Notes: generated by a model not told the origin, from the sequence alone. Shown: positions 33,572 through 43,029, numbered from the stretch's first letter. The stretch: 64,000 nucleotides of DNA from UBA5336 sp039815055 (GCA_039815055.1 JBCCAA010000005.1:17008-81007), one strand, 5' to 3'. A program made the numbers and translations.

Positions 33572-35032
33572 CTAGCTCACCGCGTCCAGTTCGATCGACA
33601 CAAACACGGTGAAGCCGCCACCGCCGCCACGCCAGACCTGCATGAGCAGCGGCGTATCGGGATTGGCGCGGGCCGTTTCCATGGCCTGGACGGCATCATC
33701 GACGCTGGACACGGTATCAAAGCCCATCTCCAGGATCACATCACCCTTTTGAAGCTGGCCAAAGCTTGGTCCGCGCGGGCTGACCGAATTGACCAGAACA
33801 CCGTCAATATCCGACGGCACGCCATAGCGGCGGCGCGCGGTGGGGTCGATAGACGCAAACTCCACCCCCAGGGCATTGTCGGTTACCGGGCTTTCCGGGA
33901 TGTCGATATCTTCTTCCTCTTCCCGGCCCGTATCGAGTTCGCCAAGCGTAACATTGAGCGTGCGGGCCCGGCGGTCGCGGATGATCTCCACATCAACCGC
34001 GGTGTCCACGCCAGCATCCGCCACGATCCGTGTGAGCGCGCGGACATCTTCCACCACCTCGCCATTAAAAGTGCGGATCAGATCCCCGGTCTGAAGGCCG
34101 GCTTCTGCGGCAGGGCCGTCTTCATCGAGGCGCGTTACAATCACGCCCGCATCATCGGAAACGCCATAGGCACGGGCGATCCCATCATCAATGCCCTGCA
34201 CAGAGACGCCCAGCCAGCCACGACGCAGCTCACCAAACTCGATCAACTGGTCAGCAATGTTGCGCACCATGTTGGAGGGAATGGCAAAGCCGATGCCGAC
34301 CGATCCACCGGTCGGCGAGATGATCGCTGTGTTCACGCCCACCACTTCGCCACCCAGCGTAAACAGCGGCCCACCGGAATTGCCGCGGTTGATGGCCGCG
34401 TCGGTTTGGATGAAATCGTCATAGCGCCCGCCCGTGTTACGGTTGCGCGCGGAAATGATCCCGGCGGAGACCGATCCGCCAAACCCGAACGGATTACCAA
34501 TGGCCATCACCCAGTCACCGACCTCGGCGCTTTCGCTGTCGGCAAACTCCACGAAAGGCATGTCGCTGGACGTCAGCAGACGTAGCACAGCGACATCGGT
34601 TTCGGGGTCTGTGCCAACCAGCTCGGCCTCGATTTCGGTTCCGTCCGAAAAGACCGCGGTGATTTCGTCGGCGTTTTCAATGACGTGATTGTTGGTGATG
34701 ACGAGCCCATCAGCGCTGATCACGAACCCAGAGCCGAGGGAGCCCTCCTGGCGGAACCCGTCATCATCGCGCCCAAAGAATGGATTGAACCGCTCCAGCG
34801 GCGCACCGTTTTCGAATTGGGGCAACCCGCTGGCAACAGTCTGGCGGGTCGTGATGTTTACCACCGCCGGCATCAGGCGGCGAGCCAGATCAGAGAAGCT
34901 TTCGGGCGTCTCACCCATATCCATCCGTTCAACACTGTCGGTCAGCGATTGGGCGCCTGCGGGCGCAGCAACAGCCAGGACAGCGGCGCTCAACAGGCTG
35001 GCGGCCCAGGCAGACTTAAGGCGGATGGTCAT
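33572..35032 (-). CDS. degP: Periplasmic serine endopeptidase, Do/DegP family
   Basis: Envelope quality-control protease and chaperone. The 486-residue protein has a signal peptide (residues 1-27, cleavage after PAGA), a trypsin-like domain with His116 (VITNNHVIEN), Asp146 (PETDVAVLRL) and Ser219 (AINRGNSGGPLF), then two PDZ domains (about 265-370 and 395-480). GAAGGAG precedes the ATG. It follows hflK-hflC and a DUF2065 gene on the same strand, a common alphaproteobacterial arrangement in which membrane and periplasmic proteolysis genes are grouped. The first-PDZ loop is acidic (GREEEEDIDIPES). Confidence 0.95.
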   Translation of the reverse strand: MTIRLKSAWAASLLSAAVLAVAAPAGAQSLTDSVERMDMGETPESFSDLARRLMPAVVNITTRQTVASGLPQFENGAPLERFNPFFGRDDDGFRQEGSLGSGFVISADGLVITNNHVIENADEITAVFSDGTEIEAELVGTDPETDVAVLRLLTSSDMPFVEFADSESAEVGDWVMAIGNPFGFGGSVSAGIISARNRNTGGRYDDFIQTDAAINRGNSGGPLFTLGGEVVGVNTAIISPTGGSVGIGFAIPSNMVRNIADQLIEFGELRRGWLGVSVQGIDDGIARAYGVSDDAGVIVTRLDEDGPAAEAGLQTGDLIRTFNGEVVEDVRALTRIVADAGVDTAVDVEIIRDRRARTLNVTLGELDTGREEEEDIDIPESPVTDNALGVEFASIDPTARRRYGVPSDIDGVLVNSVSPRGPSFGQLQKGDVILEMGFDTVSSVDDAVQAMETARANPDTPLLMQVWRGGGGGFTVFVSIELDAVS

Positions 35033-35122
35033 TCAGTCGGCTCCTTCAATGGCGCAGCGCCTCACCTCTCGCGCGCCAGTTCTGCGGAAGACTATGGCGC
35101 TTCTATGGGCGCTTGCAATGTG

Positions 35123-35329
35123 TCAGCTGAAGCGGATCGCCACATAGATAAGAACAGCGCCCAATGCAGCTGTCCAGATACCGCTGGAGCGGATGTCTGG
35201 CGGGGACAATCGCGCGGCCCAGTCCAGGAACCGTTTCATCTCATCTGGAAAGACCGCATAGGCCGCACCTTCGATAAGGAACCACAAGCCAAACGCAGCG
35301 AGAAACACCGTCCAGATTGGATAATCCAT
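35123..35329 (-). CDS. DUF2065 small membrane protein (YjeT-like)
   Basis: A 68-residue protein with two hydrophobic helices (residues 5-27 and 50-66) separated by a polar link (PDEMKRFLDWAARLSPPDIR). It matches the DUF2065/YjeT group, which is regularly found next to hflK-hflC. Its function is unknown; position suggests a link to the HflKC-FtsH complex. A terminator-like hairpin lies between it and hflC. Confidence 0.85.
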   Translation of the reverse strand: MDYPIWTVFLAAFGLWFLIEGAAYAVFPDEMKRFLDWAARLSPPDIRSSGIWTAALGAVLIYVAIRFS

Positions 35330-35353
35330 GCGGTCAGATCCAAGTCTAAATGG

Positions 35354-35387
35354 AAAAAGGGCGCCGCCAAACTTTGACAGCGCCCTT
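35354..35387 (-). terminator. Terminator after hflC
   Basis: On the minus strand, AAGGGCGC and GCGCCCTT form an 8-bp stem around a 15-base loop with further weak pairing, followed by a T-run. It lies 14 bases past the hflC stop and probably ends or reduces transcription before the DUF2065-degP pair. Confidence 0.7.
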
Positions 35388-35401
35388 GATCGGTTGGTCG
35401 A

Positions 35402-36295
35402 CTAGTTGCGCCCCGATTGGGCCGCTTCAGTCGAGAAGATATCGCAGACACCAAGATTGTTCGGGTCCACGATGATGCGCGTGCCCGACAAGATCGAGCG
35501 TTCGCACGCAATCAGGGAGCGGTAGAAGCGGAAGAAGTTCGGATCAGCATTATAGGCATCAGCATAGATCTCGTTGCGTCGGGCATCGCCCTCACCGCGA
35601 ATGATCTCTGACTGCTCACGAGCCTGCGCTTCGATGACCGTGGCCTCGCGTTCCGCGGTGGCACGAATGAGGCGCGCGGCCTCTTCGCCCTCAGCGCGGA
35701 TACGCTCAGCTTCCTGTTGCCGGGCCGTCTGCATCCGAACGAAGATGCCATCTTCGATTTCTGTCGGCAGGTCCGCCTGGCGAATCCGTACATCGATAAT
35801 CACCAGGCCGGTCTGGGCCAGATTATCGTTCACGGTGTCACGGATCCGGGCCATGAGTTCCGCGCGTTGTCCGGAAATGATCTCCGGCACAGGCACATCG
35901 CCCAGCGCTTCCCGAATGGCGGATTCAGTAAACCGTTCCAGCTGTTGAGCCGCGCCGGCTTCATCGCGAAGACTGGTGTAGAACTGGAGCGGGTCATTGA
36001 TCCGCCAGCGCACAAAGCTGTCCACCACGAGGCGGCGCTGGTCAGACGCCAAAACGTTGATATCTGCCAGGTTGAGGCCGAGATTCTTACGGTCCAGCGT
36101 CACAACCTGCTGAACCAGCGGGGTTTTGAAGTACAGACCGGCTTCGTCTGTGCCGGGCACGTTGCGAACCGTCACCGGCTCACCAAGCTGAAGCACAATG
36201 GCCTGCTGGTCCTGGCGAACCGTGTAGAACGAGTTCAGGATCACGACGACGGCCACAACAATCAGGGCGCCAATCAGAAGGGTGAATGTTCTCAT
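35402..36295 (-). CDS. hflC: HflC, membrane protease modulator
   Basis: SPFH/band 7 protein that forms the HflKC cage around the FtsH protease. The 297-residue protein has one N-terminal membrane anchor (about residues 5-22, LLIGALIVVAVVVILNSF) and a periplasmic SPFH domain (FYTVRQDQQAIVLQLGEP), followed by a long helical region rich in Arg/Glu (about 185-240). It lies 12 bases after hflK and is surely co-transcribed. Confidence 0.95.
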   Translation of the reverse strand: MRTFTLLIGALIVVAVVVILNSFYTVRQDQQAIVLQLGEPVTVRNVPGTDEAGLYFKTPLVQQVVTLDRKNLGLNLADINVLASDQRRLVVDSFVRWRINDPLQFYTSLRDEAGAAQQLERFTESAIREALGDVPVPEIISGQRAELMARIRDTVNDNLAQTGLVIIDVRIRQADLPTEIEDGIFVRMQTARQQEAERIRAEGEEAARLIRATAEREATVIEAQAREQSEIIRGEGDARRNEIYADAYNADPNFFRFYRSLIACERSILSGTRIIVDPNNLGVCDIFSTEAAQSGRN

Positions 36296-36307
36296 CGATC
36301 TGTCCTC

Positions 36308-37435
36308 CTATTGAACCCGGTTGAGCGGCAGGTAAGGCACCGCGCCGGAATCGCTGTCGAGAATGGTCTTTTCGGCATTTCCGAGGACCTTTTCCATGGT
36401 TTCCAGATACATCCGCTCTCGCGTGACCTGCGGCGCCTGGCGATACTCGTTGTAGATCGAGGTAAAGCGCGCGGCTTCACCCGATGCATCGGCAATTACC
36501 TGCTCTCGATACCCTTCGGCCTGTTGCAGAATGATCTGCGCCTGACCACGGGCTTCAGGAACGATCTGATTTGCAAACCGCGTAGCCTGGTTGATGTTGG
36601 CCGCAGCATCCTGCTCGGCCCGGTTCACGTCGTTAAACGCTTCGATCACCTGTTGGGGCGGGTCAGACCGGGCAATCTGAACGTCGATGATGTCGATCCC
36701 TGCGCGATATTCATCCAGCAACGCTTGCACTTGGTCTTGCACTTCGCTCTGAACGACATCCCGCTCGGTCGTGATGACGTTCTGCAGGGCCGATTTGCCA
36801 ACCACTTCGCGCATCACAGACTCTGCCACCATTTGCACGGCGGCTTCAGGCTCTTTCACGTTGAGGATATAGTCTTCGGGGTTTGCCGGACGGACTTTCC
36901 AGAACACGGAGAACTGAATGTCGACGATGTTCTCGTCTTCGGTGATCATCAGGCTCTCATCGCGCGAGCCACCAATGTTGATCTGGCGCTGCTCCTGCAC
37001 GTCCACCAGTTCGTGGGTCTCGATCGGCACTGGCAGGTGAACCCGCAGGCCCGGAGGCAAATTGGTCTTGTGCTCACCAAATCGGAAGATCACGGCTTGT
37101 TCGCCGGGCTGAACGACAACAACACCGGTCGCAAGCCAGGCAAGTAGTGCCACAAGGGCAACCACGATAAAGCCGAACGGGCCGAATCCACGGCCTACAC
37201 CGCGGCCTTTGCCGCCGCCTCCGCCGCCGACGCGGCGAAACCGTTCCTGCATGCGGCGCATCTGCTCTTCGAGGTCGGGGCCACCGCCGCCGCCTCCGCT
37301 GCCGCCACCACCGCCTGGGCGGTTCCAGGGCGATCCGCCATTGCCGTTTCCGCCGGACCCTCCAGATCCACCAGAGCCCCAGGGGCCTCCAGCTGAGTGG
37401 GGCGCGTCGCCTCCATTTTCATCCTTCCAGGGCAT
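36308..37435 (-). CDS. hflK: HflK, membrane protease modulator
   Basis: Partner of HflC in the FtsH-associated SPFH complex. The 375-residue protein opens with a glycine-rich low-complexity stretch (about residues 8-82) containing several runs of four to six glycines, then a membrane anchor (about 88-108, FGFIVVALVALLAWLATGVV), the SPFH domain (VVVQPGEQAVIFRFGEH) and a helical C-terminal part. The Gly-rich N-terminus is normal for HflK. A 113-base divergent region separates it from the Mrp-type ATPase gene. Confidence 0.95.
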   Translation of the reverse strand: MPWKDENGGDAPHSAGGPWGSGGSGGSGGNGNGGSPWNRPGGGGGSGGGGGGPDLEEQMRRMQERFRRVGGGGGGKGRGVGRGFGPFGFIVVALVALLAWLATGVVVVQPGEQAVIFRFGEHKTNLPPGLRVHLPVPIETHELVDVQEQRQINIGGSRDESLMITEDENIVDIQFSVFWKVRPANPEDYILNVKEPEAAVQMVAESVMREVVGKSALQNVITTERDVVQSEVQDQVQALLDEYRAGIDIIDVQIARSDPPQQVIEAFNDVNRAEQDAAANINQATRFANQIVPEARGQAQIILQQAEGYREQVIADASGEAARFTSIYNEYRQAPQVTRERMYLETMEKVLGNAEKTILDSDSGAVPYLPLNRVQ

Positions 37436-37548
37436 CTATGGCCGTCTCCTTGCGTGTAGTTTGAGTGTGAAAGTGTTGGGATTTGATGGGGTTGATCTCT
37501 ATGTGGTCCATGAAGACCCCTCCATCAAGGCGGTAAGCAGGACCAAAC

Positions 37549-38733
37549 ATGCTGCGCGGCAAACGCAAATCCCCCGAAGCCCTGGCAAAAGATGTCGAAA
37601 CGGCGCTGGGATCGCCCGTCTGGCTGCAGGGTGTGACCGTCAATGCCGATGGGCGTGCGGTGCTGGTGATCGAGGCTGACCCGGGCGATCTGACGCGCTT
37701 TGAAGCGCTGAGAATGGAGGCCGAAAGCACCGCCCGGTCGGTTAAAGGGATCACTGAGGCCGATGCCGTATTGACCGCAACCACCCCGCCGCCAGCGCCC
37801 CGACCCACATCGATTCCGTTGACGCCATCGCCGCCCACCAGCACTCGCCGGGTAAAAAAAGGCGCGCGTCTGTCTGATGATGCGCTCGGCCAGGGTCAGG
37901 TCGGCGCGCCGCTTTCAAGCATAGATCCTATCGCCGGAATCAAGCGCATTCTTGTGATTGCCAGCGCCAAGGGCGGGGTTGGCAAGTCAACCGTGGCGGT
38001 AAATCTGGCGGCTGCGATGGCCAAGGTTGGCATGAAAGTCGGACTGCTGGACGCCGACATTTATGGCCCGTCCATTCCCACCATGCTTGGCACGGCCGAC
38101 GCCCACCCGGCCACCACCGCGAATGACAAACTCGCGCCTGTTGAGGCCCATGGACTGAAAACCCTGTCGATTGGCTATCTGTCCGATCCAGACGCGCCGA
38201 TGATCTGGCGCGGACCGATCGTCATGTCGGCGATTACGCAAATGCTGAACGATGCCGCATGGGGCAGCGACAGCGAACCGTTGGACGTGTTGATCATCGA
38301 CACACCGCCCGGCACCGGCGATGCCCAACTCACCCTGGCCCAGCGTATGCCGGTCACAGCCGCGATTCTTGTCACAACGCCCCAGGAAGTGGCATTGGCA
38401 GATGTACGACGCGGCGCCGCAATGTTTGCCAAAACCCATGTGCCCGTGCTGGGCGTGGTCGAGACAATGAGCTGGTTTGAGGATCCCGCGGGCGGGCGCC
38501 ACCATTTGATGGGCGAAGGCGGCGGCGTGCGAATGGCGGCTGCGCTGGGGCTGCCCCTGCTTGCCCAATTGCCAATGCTTCAGGCGATCCGCGAGGGCGG
38601 CGATGTGGGCACGCCCGCTGCGTTCACGGATGGGGCGGCTGGCCAACTTTTCAACACGCTGGCACACCAAACGGCCATCGCCCTAGATCAGCTCGACACG
38701 CTTCCACCGCCCGAAATCGTGTTCGAGGACTGA
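37549..38733 (+). CDS. apbC: Mrp/NBP35-family iron-sulfur carrier ATPase (ApbC)
   Basis: P-loop ATPase involved in iron-sulfur cluster delivery. The 394-residue protein has an N-terminal MIP18-like region (residues 1-80), a variable Pro-rich linker, then the ATPase domain with the deviant Walker A IASAKGGVGKSTVAVNLA near residue 138, DADIYGPSIPTMLG and the Walker B VLIIDTPPGTGDAQLTL. The CxxC pair that binds the shared cluster in E. coli ApbC is absent: the equivalent stretch reads MSWFEDPAGGRHHLMGEGGG. Family call is firm; cluster binding is therefore uncertain. Confidence 0.9.
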   Translation: MLRGKRKSPEALAKDVETALGSPVWLQGVTVNADGRAVLVIEADPGDLTRFEALRMEAESTARSVKGITEADAVLTATTPPPAPRPTSIPLTPSPPTSTRRVKKGARLSDDALGQGQVGAPLSSIDPIAGIKRILVIASAKGGVGKSTVAVNLAAAMAKVGMKVGLLDADIYGPSIPTMLGTADAHPATTANDKLAPVEAHGLKTLSIGYLSDPDAPMIWRGPIVMSAITQMLNDAAWGSDSEPLDVLIIDTPPGTGDAQLTLAQRMPVTAAILVTTPQEVALADVRRGAAMFAKTHVPVLGVVETMSWFEDPAGGRHHLMGEGGGVRMAAALGLPLLAQLPMLQAIREGGDVGTPAAFTDGAAGQLFNTLAHQTAIALDQLDTLPPPEIVFED

Positions 38734-38741
38734 ACAGAAAA

Positions 38742-38773
38742 CGCCCCCGGGCCAAGAGCCGAGGGCGCTTTTT
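38742..38773. terminator. Terminator between apbC and the DM13 gene
   Basis: CGCCCCCGG and CCGAGGGCG form a stem of about 9 bp with one mismatch, followed by a T-run on the plus strand (CTTTTT) and an A-run on the other side. It lies 8 bases after the apbC stop and may serve both convergent genes. Confidence 0.7.
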
Positions 38774-38792
38774 CAATGACGTCGGTGATCGA

Positions 38793-39227
38793 CTAGAGGT
38801 CTGAACCACCCCAAAGCACGGAAAATGCCTCGCAGTGCACCAACACGGAACCAAAGTCGGCAAGGTTCACACCGGCCGGCACCTCGTACTCCTGCACACC
38901 GCGGGTTTTCACCAGTTCACCGAGCAGGATGGAGCCGTCGGTCGCATTGTTGCCGGTGGCGGTGTCGATGGAGTTGGGGGAGAGGAAGATTTTCAGGTCC
39001 GGGCCGTTGGACGCGCGGAAATCGTCAGAGAACTGGATGAAGGTGGACCCGTCACGCTCAATCACGGTGTAGCTACCGCGCAAGGTCTTGTTCTTGCGAA
39101 CAAAGTCGCCAGAGGGCAGTTCGGCTGTGGCGGCAATCGTGGTCAGCGTGTCCGCTGATGCGGTTATGGCGGCTGCCGGGGCAGCAATCATGGCGATGGC
39201 GATGGCGGCGGATTTAAAAAGGCGCAT
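38793..39227 (-). CDS. Exported DM13-domain protein
   Basis: A 144-residue exported protein: signal peptide residues 1-25 (MRLFKSAAIAIAMIAAPAAA, ending TASA), then a DM13-type beta domain with LRGSYTVIERDGSTFIQFSD, GPDLKIFLSP and the closing VHCEAFSVLWG, where the cysteine is the conserved position of DM13. DM13 domains are thought to take part in redox or electron transfer; the partner is unknown. The start at 39227 fits the signal peptide; the longer frame to 39299 does not. It sits downstream of murC on the same strand after 115 bases. Confidence 0.8.
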   Translation of the reverse strand: MRLFKSAAIAIAMIAAPAAAITASADTLTTIAATAELPSGDFVRKNKTLRGSYTVIERDGSTFIQFSDDFRASNGPDLKIFLSPNSIDTATGNNATDGSILLGELVKTRGVQEYEVPAGVNLADFGSVLVHCEAFSVLWGGSDL

Positions 39228-39342
39228 GGGTCTCACTCCAGTTTGCGATGGCGTCCCGTCCTGGGCACAACCAGCAGATGGATGAGAGACCGCGCACATA
39301 CCAATAACGTGTTTTCACGGACAAGTGTGAGGTCTGTGAGGG

Positions 39343-40767
39343 CTAATTGGATAGAGCGGGCGCCAGCTGTCCAGCATGCGATGAAATGCTTCCTGCGCCG
39401 AGGCAGACGACCATGGCGCCCGGCTTGGCGCGCGCCCGAATCGCGTCGGGCAAGCCCTCCAGATCCTCCAGCACTGCCACGCCGCGATGGCCATGGCGGC
39501 GGATCGAGGCCACCAGCGTTTCGTGGCTGATGCCCGGCATCGGCTCTTCGCCAGCGGCATAGACGGGAGAGATCAACACGTCGTCGGCGGCATCGAAACA
39601 GGTGCTGAACGGCTCAAACAGATCGGCCAGCCGGGAGTAACGATGCGGCTGGTGCACCGCGATCAGCTGGCCGGAACCCACCATCGCCCGCGCCGCCTTC
39701 AGCACCGCCTCGATCTCAACCGGATGGTGGCCATAATCATCGATAATCCGAACTGGCTCTTGTCCTTCAACAGCACGCCACTCGCCCACCGCGGTGAAGC
39801 GCCGTTTCACCCCGCCGAAGCTTGCCAATGCCGAGCGCACCTGGTCATGGCTGGCGCCCAACTCCAGCGCCACGGTGATCGCCGCCAGGGCGTTCTGGAC
39901 ATTATGCTCGCCCGCCATGGGCAAGGTGAGGCGTTCAATCATGACCGGCTGCGCAGAGCCGGGCCGGCGCAGCGCAACATCGAAATGAGAGCCAGACAGG
40001 TCTGTCTTCAGGTTCACCGCGCGCACATCAGCCTGGCGATTGAACCCATAAGTGATCCTTCGCCGATCCGTGACGCGCGCGGCGAGCGCTTTGACTTCAG
40101 GATGGTCGGTGCACAGCACGGCAAAGCCATAAAACGGCGTGTTCTCAACGAACGTGTCAAACGCGTCGCGAAGCGCGTCCATGCTGCCATAATGGTCCAT
40201 ATGTTCGGCGTCGATATTGGTAACCACGGCGCAGGTCGGCGAGAGCTTCGTAAACGTGCCGTCGCTCTCATCGGCCTCGACCACCATCCACTCTCCTGCC
40301 CCGGCTTTGGCATTGGAGCCATAGGCGTTGACGATACCGCCATTGATCACGGTGGGGTCGATGCCAGAGCCATCGAGCAGCGCGGCAACCATGCTGGTCG
40401 TGGTGGTCTTGCCATGGGTGCCGGCGATACAGACCGTCCATTTCAGGCGCACCAGTTCGGCCAACATGTTTGAGCGGCGCACCACGGGAATGCCGGCGGC
40501 GCGCGCGGCAATCACTTCTGCATTGTCCGGCTTGATCGCGGTGGAAATGACCACGGCGCCAGCGCCGGCAACGTTTTCAGGCGCGTGGCCGATATGGATG
40601 GTGGCGCCCTTGGCTCGCAAGCGCTCGACAATCTCGCTGTCGCGGATGTCTGAGCCCTGCACATCATAGCCAAGCGTCATCATCACTTCAGCAATGCCTG
40701 ACATTCCGATGCCGCCAATACCGACAAGGTGGGCCGGGCCAAGATCAAAAGGGGAAGGATTTCGCAT
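39343..40767 (-). CDS. murC: UDP-N-acetylmuramate--L-alanine ligase
   Basis: First amino-acid ligase of the peptidoglycan stem peptide. The 474-residue Mur ligase shows HLVGIGGIGMSGIAEV at the start, the ATP loop IAGTHGKTTTTSMVAAL (about 111-127) and VVVEADESDGTFTKLSP. The ATG at 40767 is preferred over GTG at 40773. It is the last gene of the division cluster here; the murB-ddl-ftsQ-ftsA-ftsZ genes that usually follow in relatives are not found downstream in this window. Confidence 0.97.
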   Translation of the reverse strand: MRNPSPFDLGPAHLVGIGGIGMSGIAEVMMTLGYDVQGSDIRDSEIVERLRAKGATIHIGHAPENVAGAGAVVISTAIKPDNAEVIAARAAGIPVVRRSNMLAELVRLKWTVCIAGTHGKTTTTSMVAALLDGSGIDPTVINGGIVNAYGSNAKAGAGEWMVVEADESDGTFTKLSPTCAVVTNIDAEHMDHYGSMDALRDAFDTFVENTPFYGFAVLCTDHPEVKALAARVTDRRRITYGFNRQADVRAVNLKTDLSGSHFDVALRRPGSAQPVMIERLTLPMAGEHNVQNALAAITVALELGASHDQVRSALASFGGVKRRFTAVGEWRAVEGQEPVRIIDDYGHHPVEIEAVLKAARAMVGSGQLIAVHQPHRYSRLADLFEPFSTCFDAADDVLISPVYAAGEEPMPGISHETLVASIRRHGHRGVAVLEDLEGLPDAIRARAKPGAMVVCLGAGSISSHAGQLAPALSN

Positions 40768-40787
40768 AAGCACGCGTTGAAGCGCGA

Positions 40788-41894
40788 TCAGGCGACGCTC
40801 GCAAGCCCCGCCACCCGCTCTGCCACATTCGCCAGGTCCGTTGCCGCTGTGACGGTGCCCACAGATTTGGCGGCTTCGGCGCGTTTTGTGAGGTCTTCAG
40901 GATCACTCAAACGGACGGCCAGCAATTCGCCAATCAGGTTTGGATAGAGGTTATCTTCCATCAGCAAATCCGCCGCGCCGACATCTGTCAGCGCGGCGGC
41001 ATTGGCGGTCTGGTGGTCGTCCATGGCGATTTTCAGCGGGATCAGAATCGACGGACGCCCCACGGTGGCCAGTTCGGTCACCGTGCCGGCGCCCGACCGT
41101 GCAATCACGAAATGGGCCGCCGCCAGACGCTCTGCCATATTATTGAAAAACGTGTCGATATCGGCGGTTACGCCCGCATTGGCGTAGAGCTTTACCACAT
41201 CTACAACTTGTTCTTCACGCACCTGCTGAACCACGGTGAGGCGCGATCTGATATCATCGGGCAAGTGATTGCAAATGGCCAGCGGCAGAGCTTCACCGAG
41301 GATGCGCGAGCCCTGACTGCCGCCCGTGATCAGAAGGTTCAACGGGCCATTTGCATCAGGAAAAGGCCGGTCTCGCACCGCCACGATGGGCGCGCGCACC
41401 GGATTGCCGAGGGGCACATGGTCTGCGCCGCCGGGCAATTTATCAAGCCGCGTAAATCCGCTTGCCACCACGGCGGCATGGCCCGCAAAGCGTCGGTTCA
41501 CGCGGCCGAGGACGGCGTTCTGTTCATGGATGATCAGCGGGATGCCTTCACGCCGTCCTGCCGCGAGCGCGGGAAAGGCAGGGTAGCCACCAAATCCCGC
41601 CACCAGCGCCGGGCGAAACTCCCGCATCCTGGCGCGGGCCTGGCTGACCCCAGCATTCAGCTTTATCGCCGTGCCAGGCAACGTCCAGGGTTTGCGCAGG
41701 TTTGGGCTGGCCGCGTTCACTTCCAATTTCCAGTCGGCGGGGAAGTTGGCGCCGTATTTCAAACCCCGATCATCGCTGATCAGACCCACTTGCCAACCCC
41801 GCGAACGCATTTCTTCCGCAAAGCTGGCAGCGGGAAACATGTGTCCCCCCGTTCCGCCAGCTCCAATCACCACCAAGGGGGAAGGCTCAGCCAT
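40788..41894 (-). CDS. murG: UDP-GlcNAc:lipid I N-acetylglucosaminyltransferase
   Basis: Converts lipid I to lipid II on the inner face of the membrane. The 368-residue GT28 enzyme has the glycine-rich loop VIGAGGTGGHMFPA near the start, HEQNAVLGRVNR, LLITGGSQGSRILGEALP and ARSGAGTVTELATVGRPSILIP. The ATG at 41894 gives the normal beginning and overlaps the ftsW stop by 8 bases. Confidence 0.97.
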   Translation of the reverse strand: MAEPSPLVVIGAGGTGGHMFPAASFAEEMRSRGWQVGLISDDRGLKYGANFPADWKLEVNAASPNLRKPWTLPGTAIKLNAGVSQARARMREFRPALVAGFGGYPAFPALAAGRREGIPLIIHEQNAVLGRVNRRFAGHAAVVASGFTRLDKLPGGADHVPLGNPVRAPIVAVRDRPFPDANGPLNLLITGGSQGSRILGEALPLAICNHLPDDIRSRLTVVQQVREEQVVDVVKLYANAGVTADIDTFFNNMAERLAAAHFVIARSGAGTVTELATVGRPSILIPLKIAMDDHQTANAAALTDVGAADLLMEDNLYPNLIGELLAVRLSDPEDLTKRAEAAKSVGTVTAATDLANVAERVAGLASVA

Positions 41895-43029
41895 ATCGTC
41901 TCCGATCGAGGGTGGGCCGGCGCACAAGCGCCAGAGCCAACCCCAAGGTCAGCGCAGTGCCGATCAGCGATGAACCGCCATAGGATACGAACGGCAGCGT
42001 CATCCCTTTCGGCGGGATCAAAGCGACATTTACACCGATGTTTATGACCGTTTGCAGGCCGAAAAGCGCAAAAAGTCCGCTCGCCGACGCCCGCGCAAAC
42101 GGATCATCCACCTTGGACGCCAGCATCAAGCCGCGAAGGGCGATGAAGGCGAAGAAGCCCAGCAGAACGAGCGCGGCGATAAAGCCGTACTCCTCCACCA
42201 TCACGGCAAACACGAAATCAGTATGGGCATCCGGCAGGCTGGTCTTCACCAGCCCCTCGCCCGGCCCGGCGCCGAAAAACCCACCGCGGGCAATGGCCTC
42301 AGCCGCCTTGTCGATCTGGTAGGTGTCATAGGCACTGGGGTCGAGGAAGCTGTTCACGCGATAGCGCACATGGGGAAACGCGGCATATAGAATGCCCGCA
42401 AGCGCAGTTCCACCACCCATGAAGATCGCCGCCCAGCGCAACGGCAACCCGGACACAAAGAACACCGCCATGAACGCAGCGGTCAGCAGCACAGCCTGGC
42501 CAACATCTGGCTGAATGAGCAACAGCCCCATCGTGGCCGCATAGAGGCTGAACGCCAAAATGGTCCACGGCCCATCGGGGTAGTATTGGCGTTGCGCCAG
42601 CAACCAGCCAGACAAGACGATCAATGCAGGCTTCACCATTTCGCTGGGCTGCAGGGAAAACCCGGCCAGCCGAATCCAGCGCTGGGCGCCCTTGGCCTCA
42701 TGACCAAAAAGAATGATCACGGCCATGAGCGCGAGCGCCAGAATGAACACAAACGCCGCTGCGCGCCGTGCCAGATGCCGGTCCAGAATAGATGCCCCCA
42801 TCAACAGGACAAACGCCCCGGAGACGAATACGCTTTGGCGCAGAACGAAGTGATAGGTGTCATAACCCAGCCGTTCAGCGGCAGGCGGCCCCGCGGCGAG
42901 CGACATTAAAAGGCCGATGCCCATCAGGCTGACAGCCGCAAACAGGATCGGCCAATCGACAGTCCGACGCCACTCAGTGGTCCAGGACAAATCGGCCCGA
43001 GACAGGCCGGGCGCGGCCAATCCGGTCAT
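41887..43029 (-). CDS. ftsW: Lipid II glycosyltransferase FtsW
   Basis: SEDS-family membrane protein that polymerises septal peptidoglycan with FtsI. The 380-residue protein has about ten membrane helices; key segments are RQSVFVSGAFVLLM, GAQRWIRLAGFSLQPSEMVK, ARGGFFGAGPGEGLVKTSLPDAHTDFVFAVMVEE and PKGMTLPFVSYGGSSLIG. Its start overlaps the murD stop by 4 bases. Confidence 0.96.
   Translation of the reverse strand: MTGLAAPGLSRADLSWTTEWRRTVDWPILFAAVSLMGIGLLMSLAAGPPAAERLGYDTYHFVLRQSVFVSGAFVLLMGASILDRHLARRAAAFVFILALALMAVIILFGHEAKGAQRWIRLAGFSLQPSEMVKPALIVLSGWLLAQRQYYPDGPWTILAFSLYAATMGLLLIQPDVGQAVLLTAAFMAVFFVSGLPLRWAAIFMGGGTALAGILYAAFPHVRYRVNSFLDPSAYDTYQIDKAAEAIARGGFFGAGPGEGLVKTSLPDAHTDFVFAVMVEEYGFIAALVLLGFFAFIALRGLMLASKVDDPFARASASGLFALFGLQTVINIGVNVALIPPKGMTLPFVSYGGSSLIGTALTLGLALALVRRPTLDRRRYG

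Noticed and set aside
35717..37147. 476-codon open frame on the plus strand opposite hflC and hflK
   Set aside because: Antisense shadow of two well-supported genes in high-GC DNA; no ribosome site or domain.
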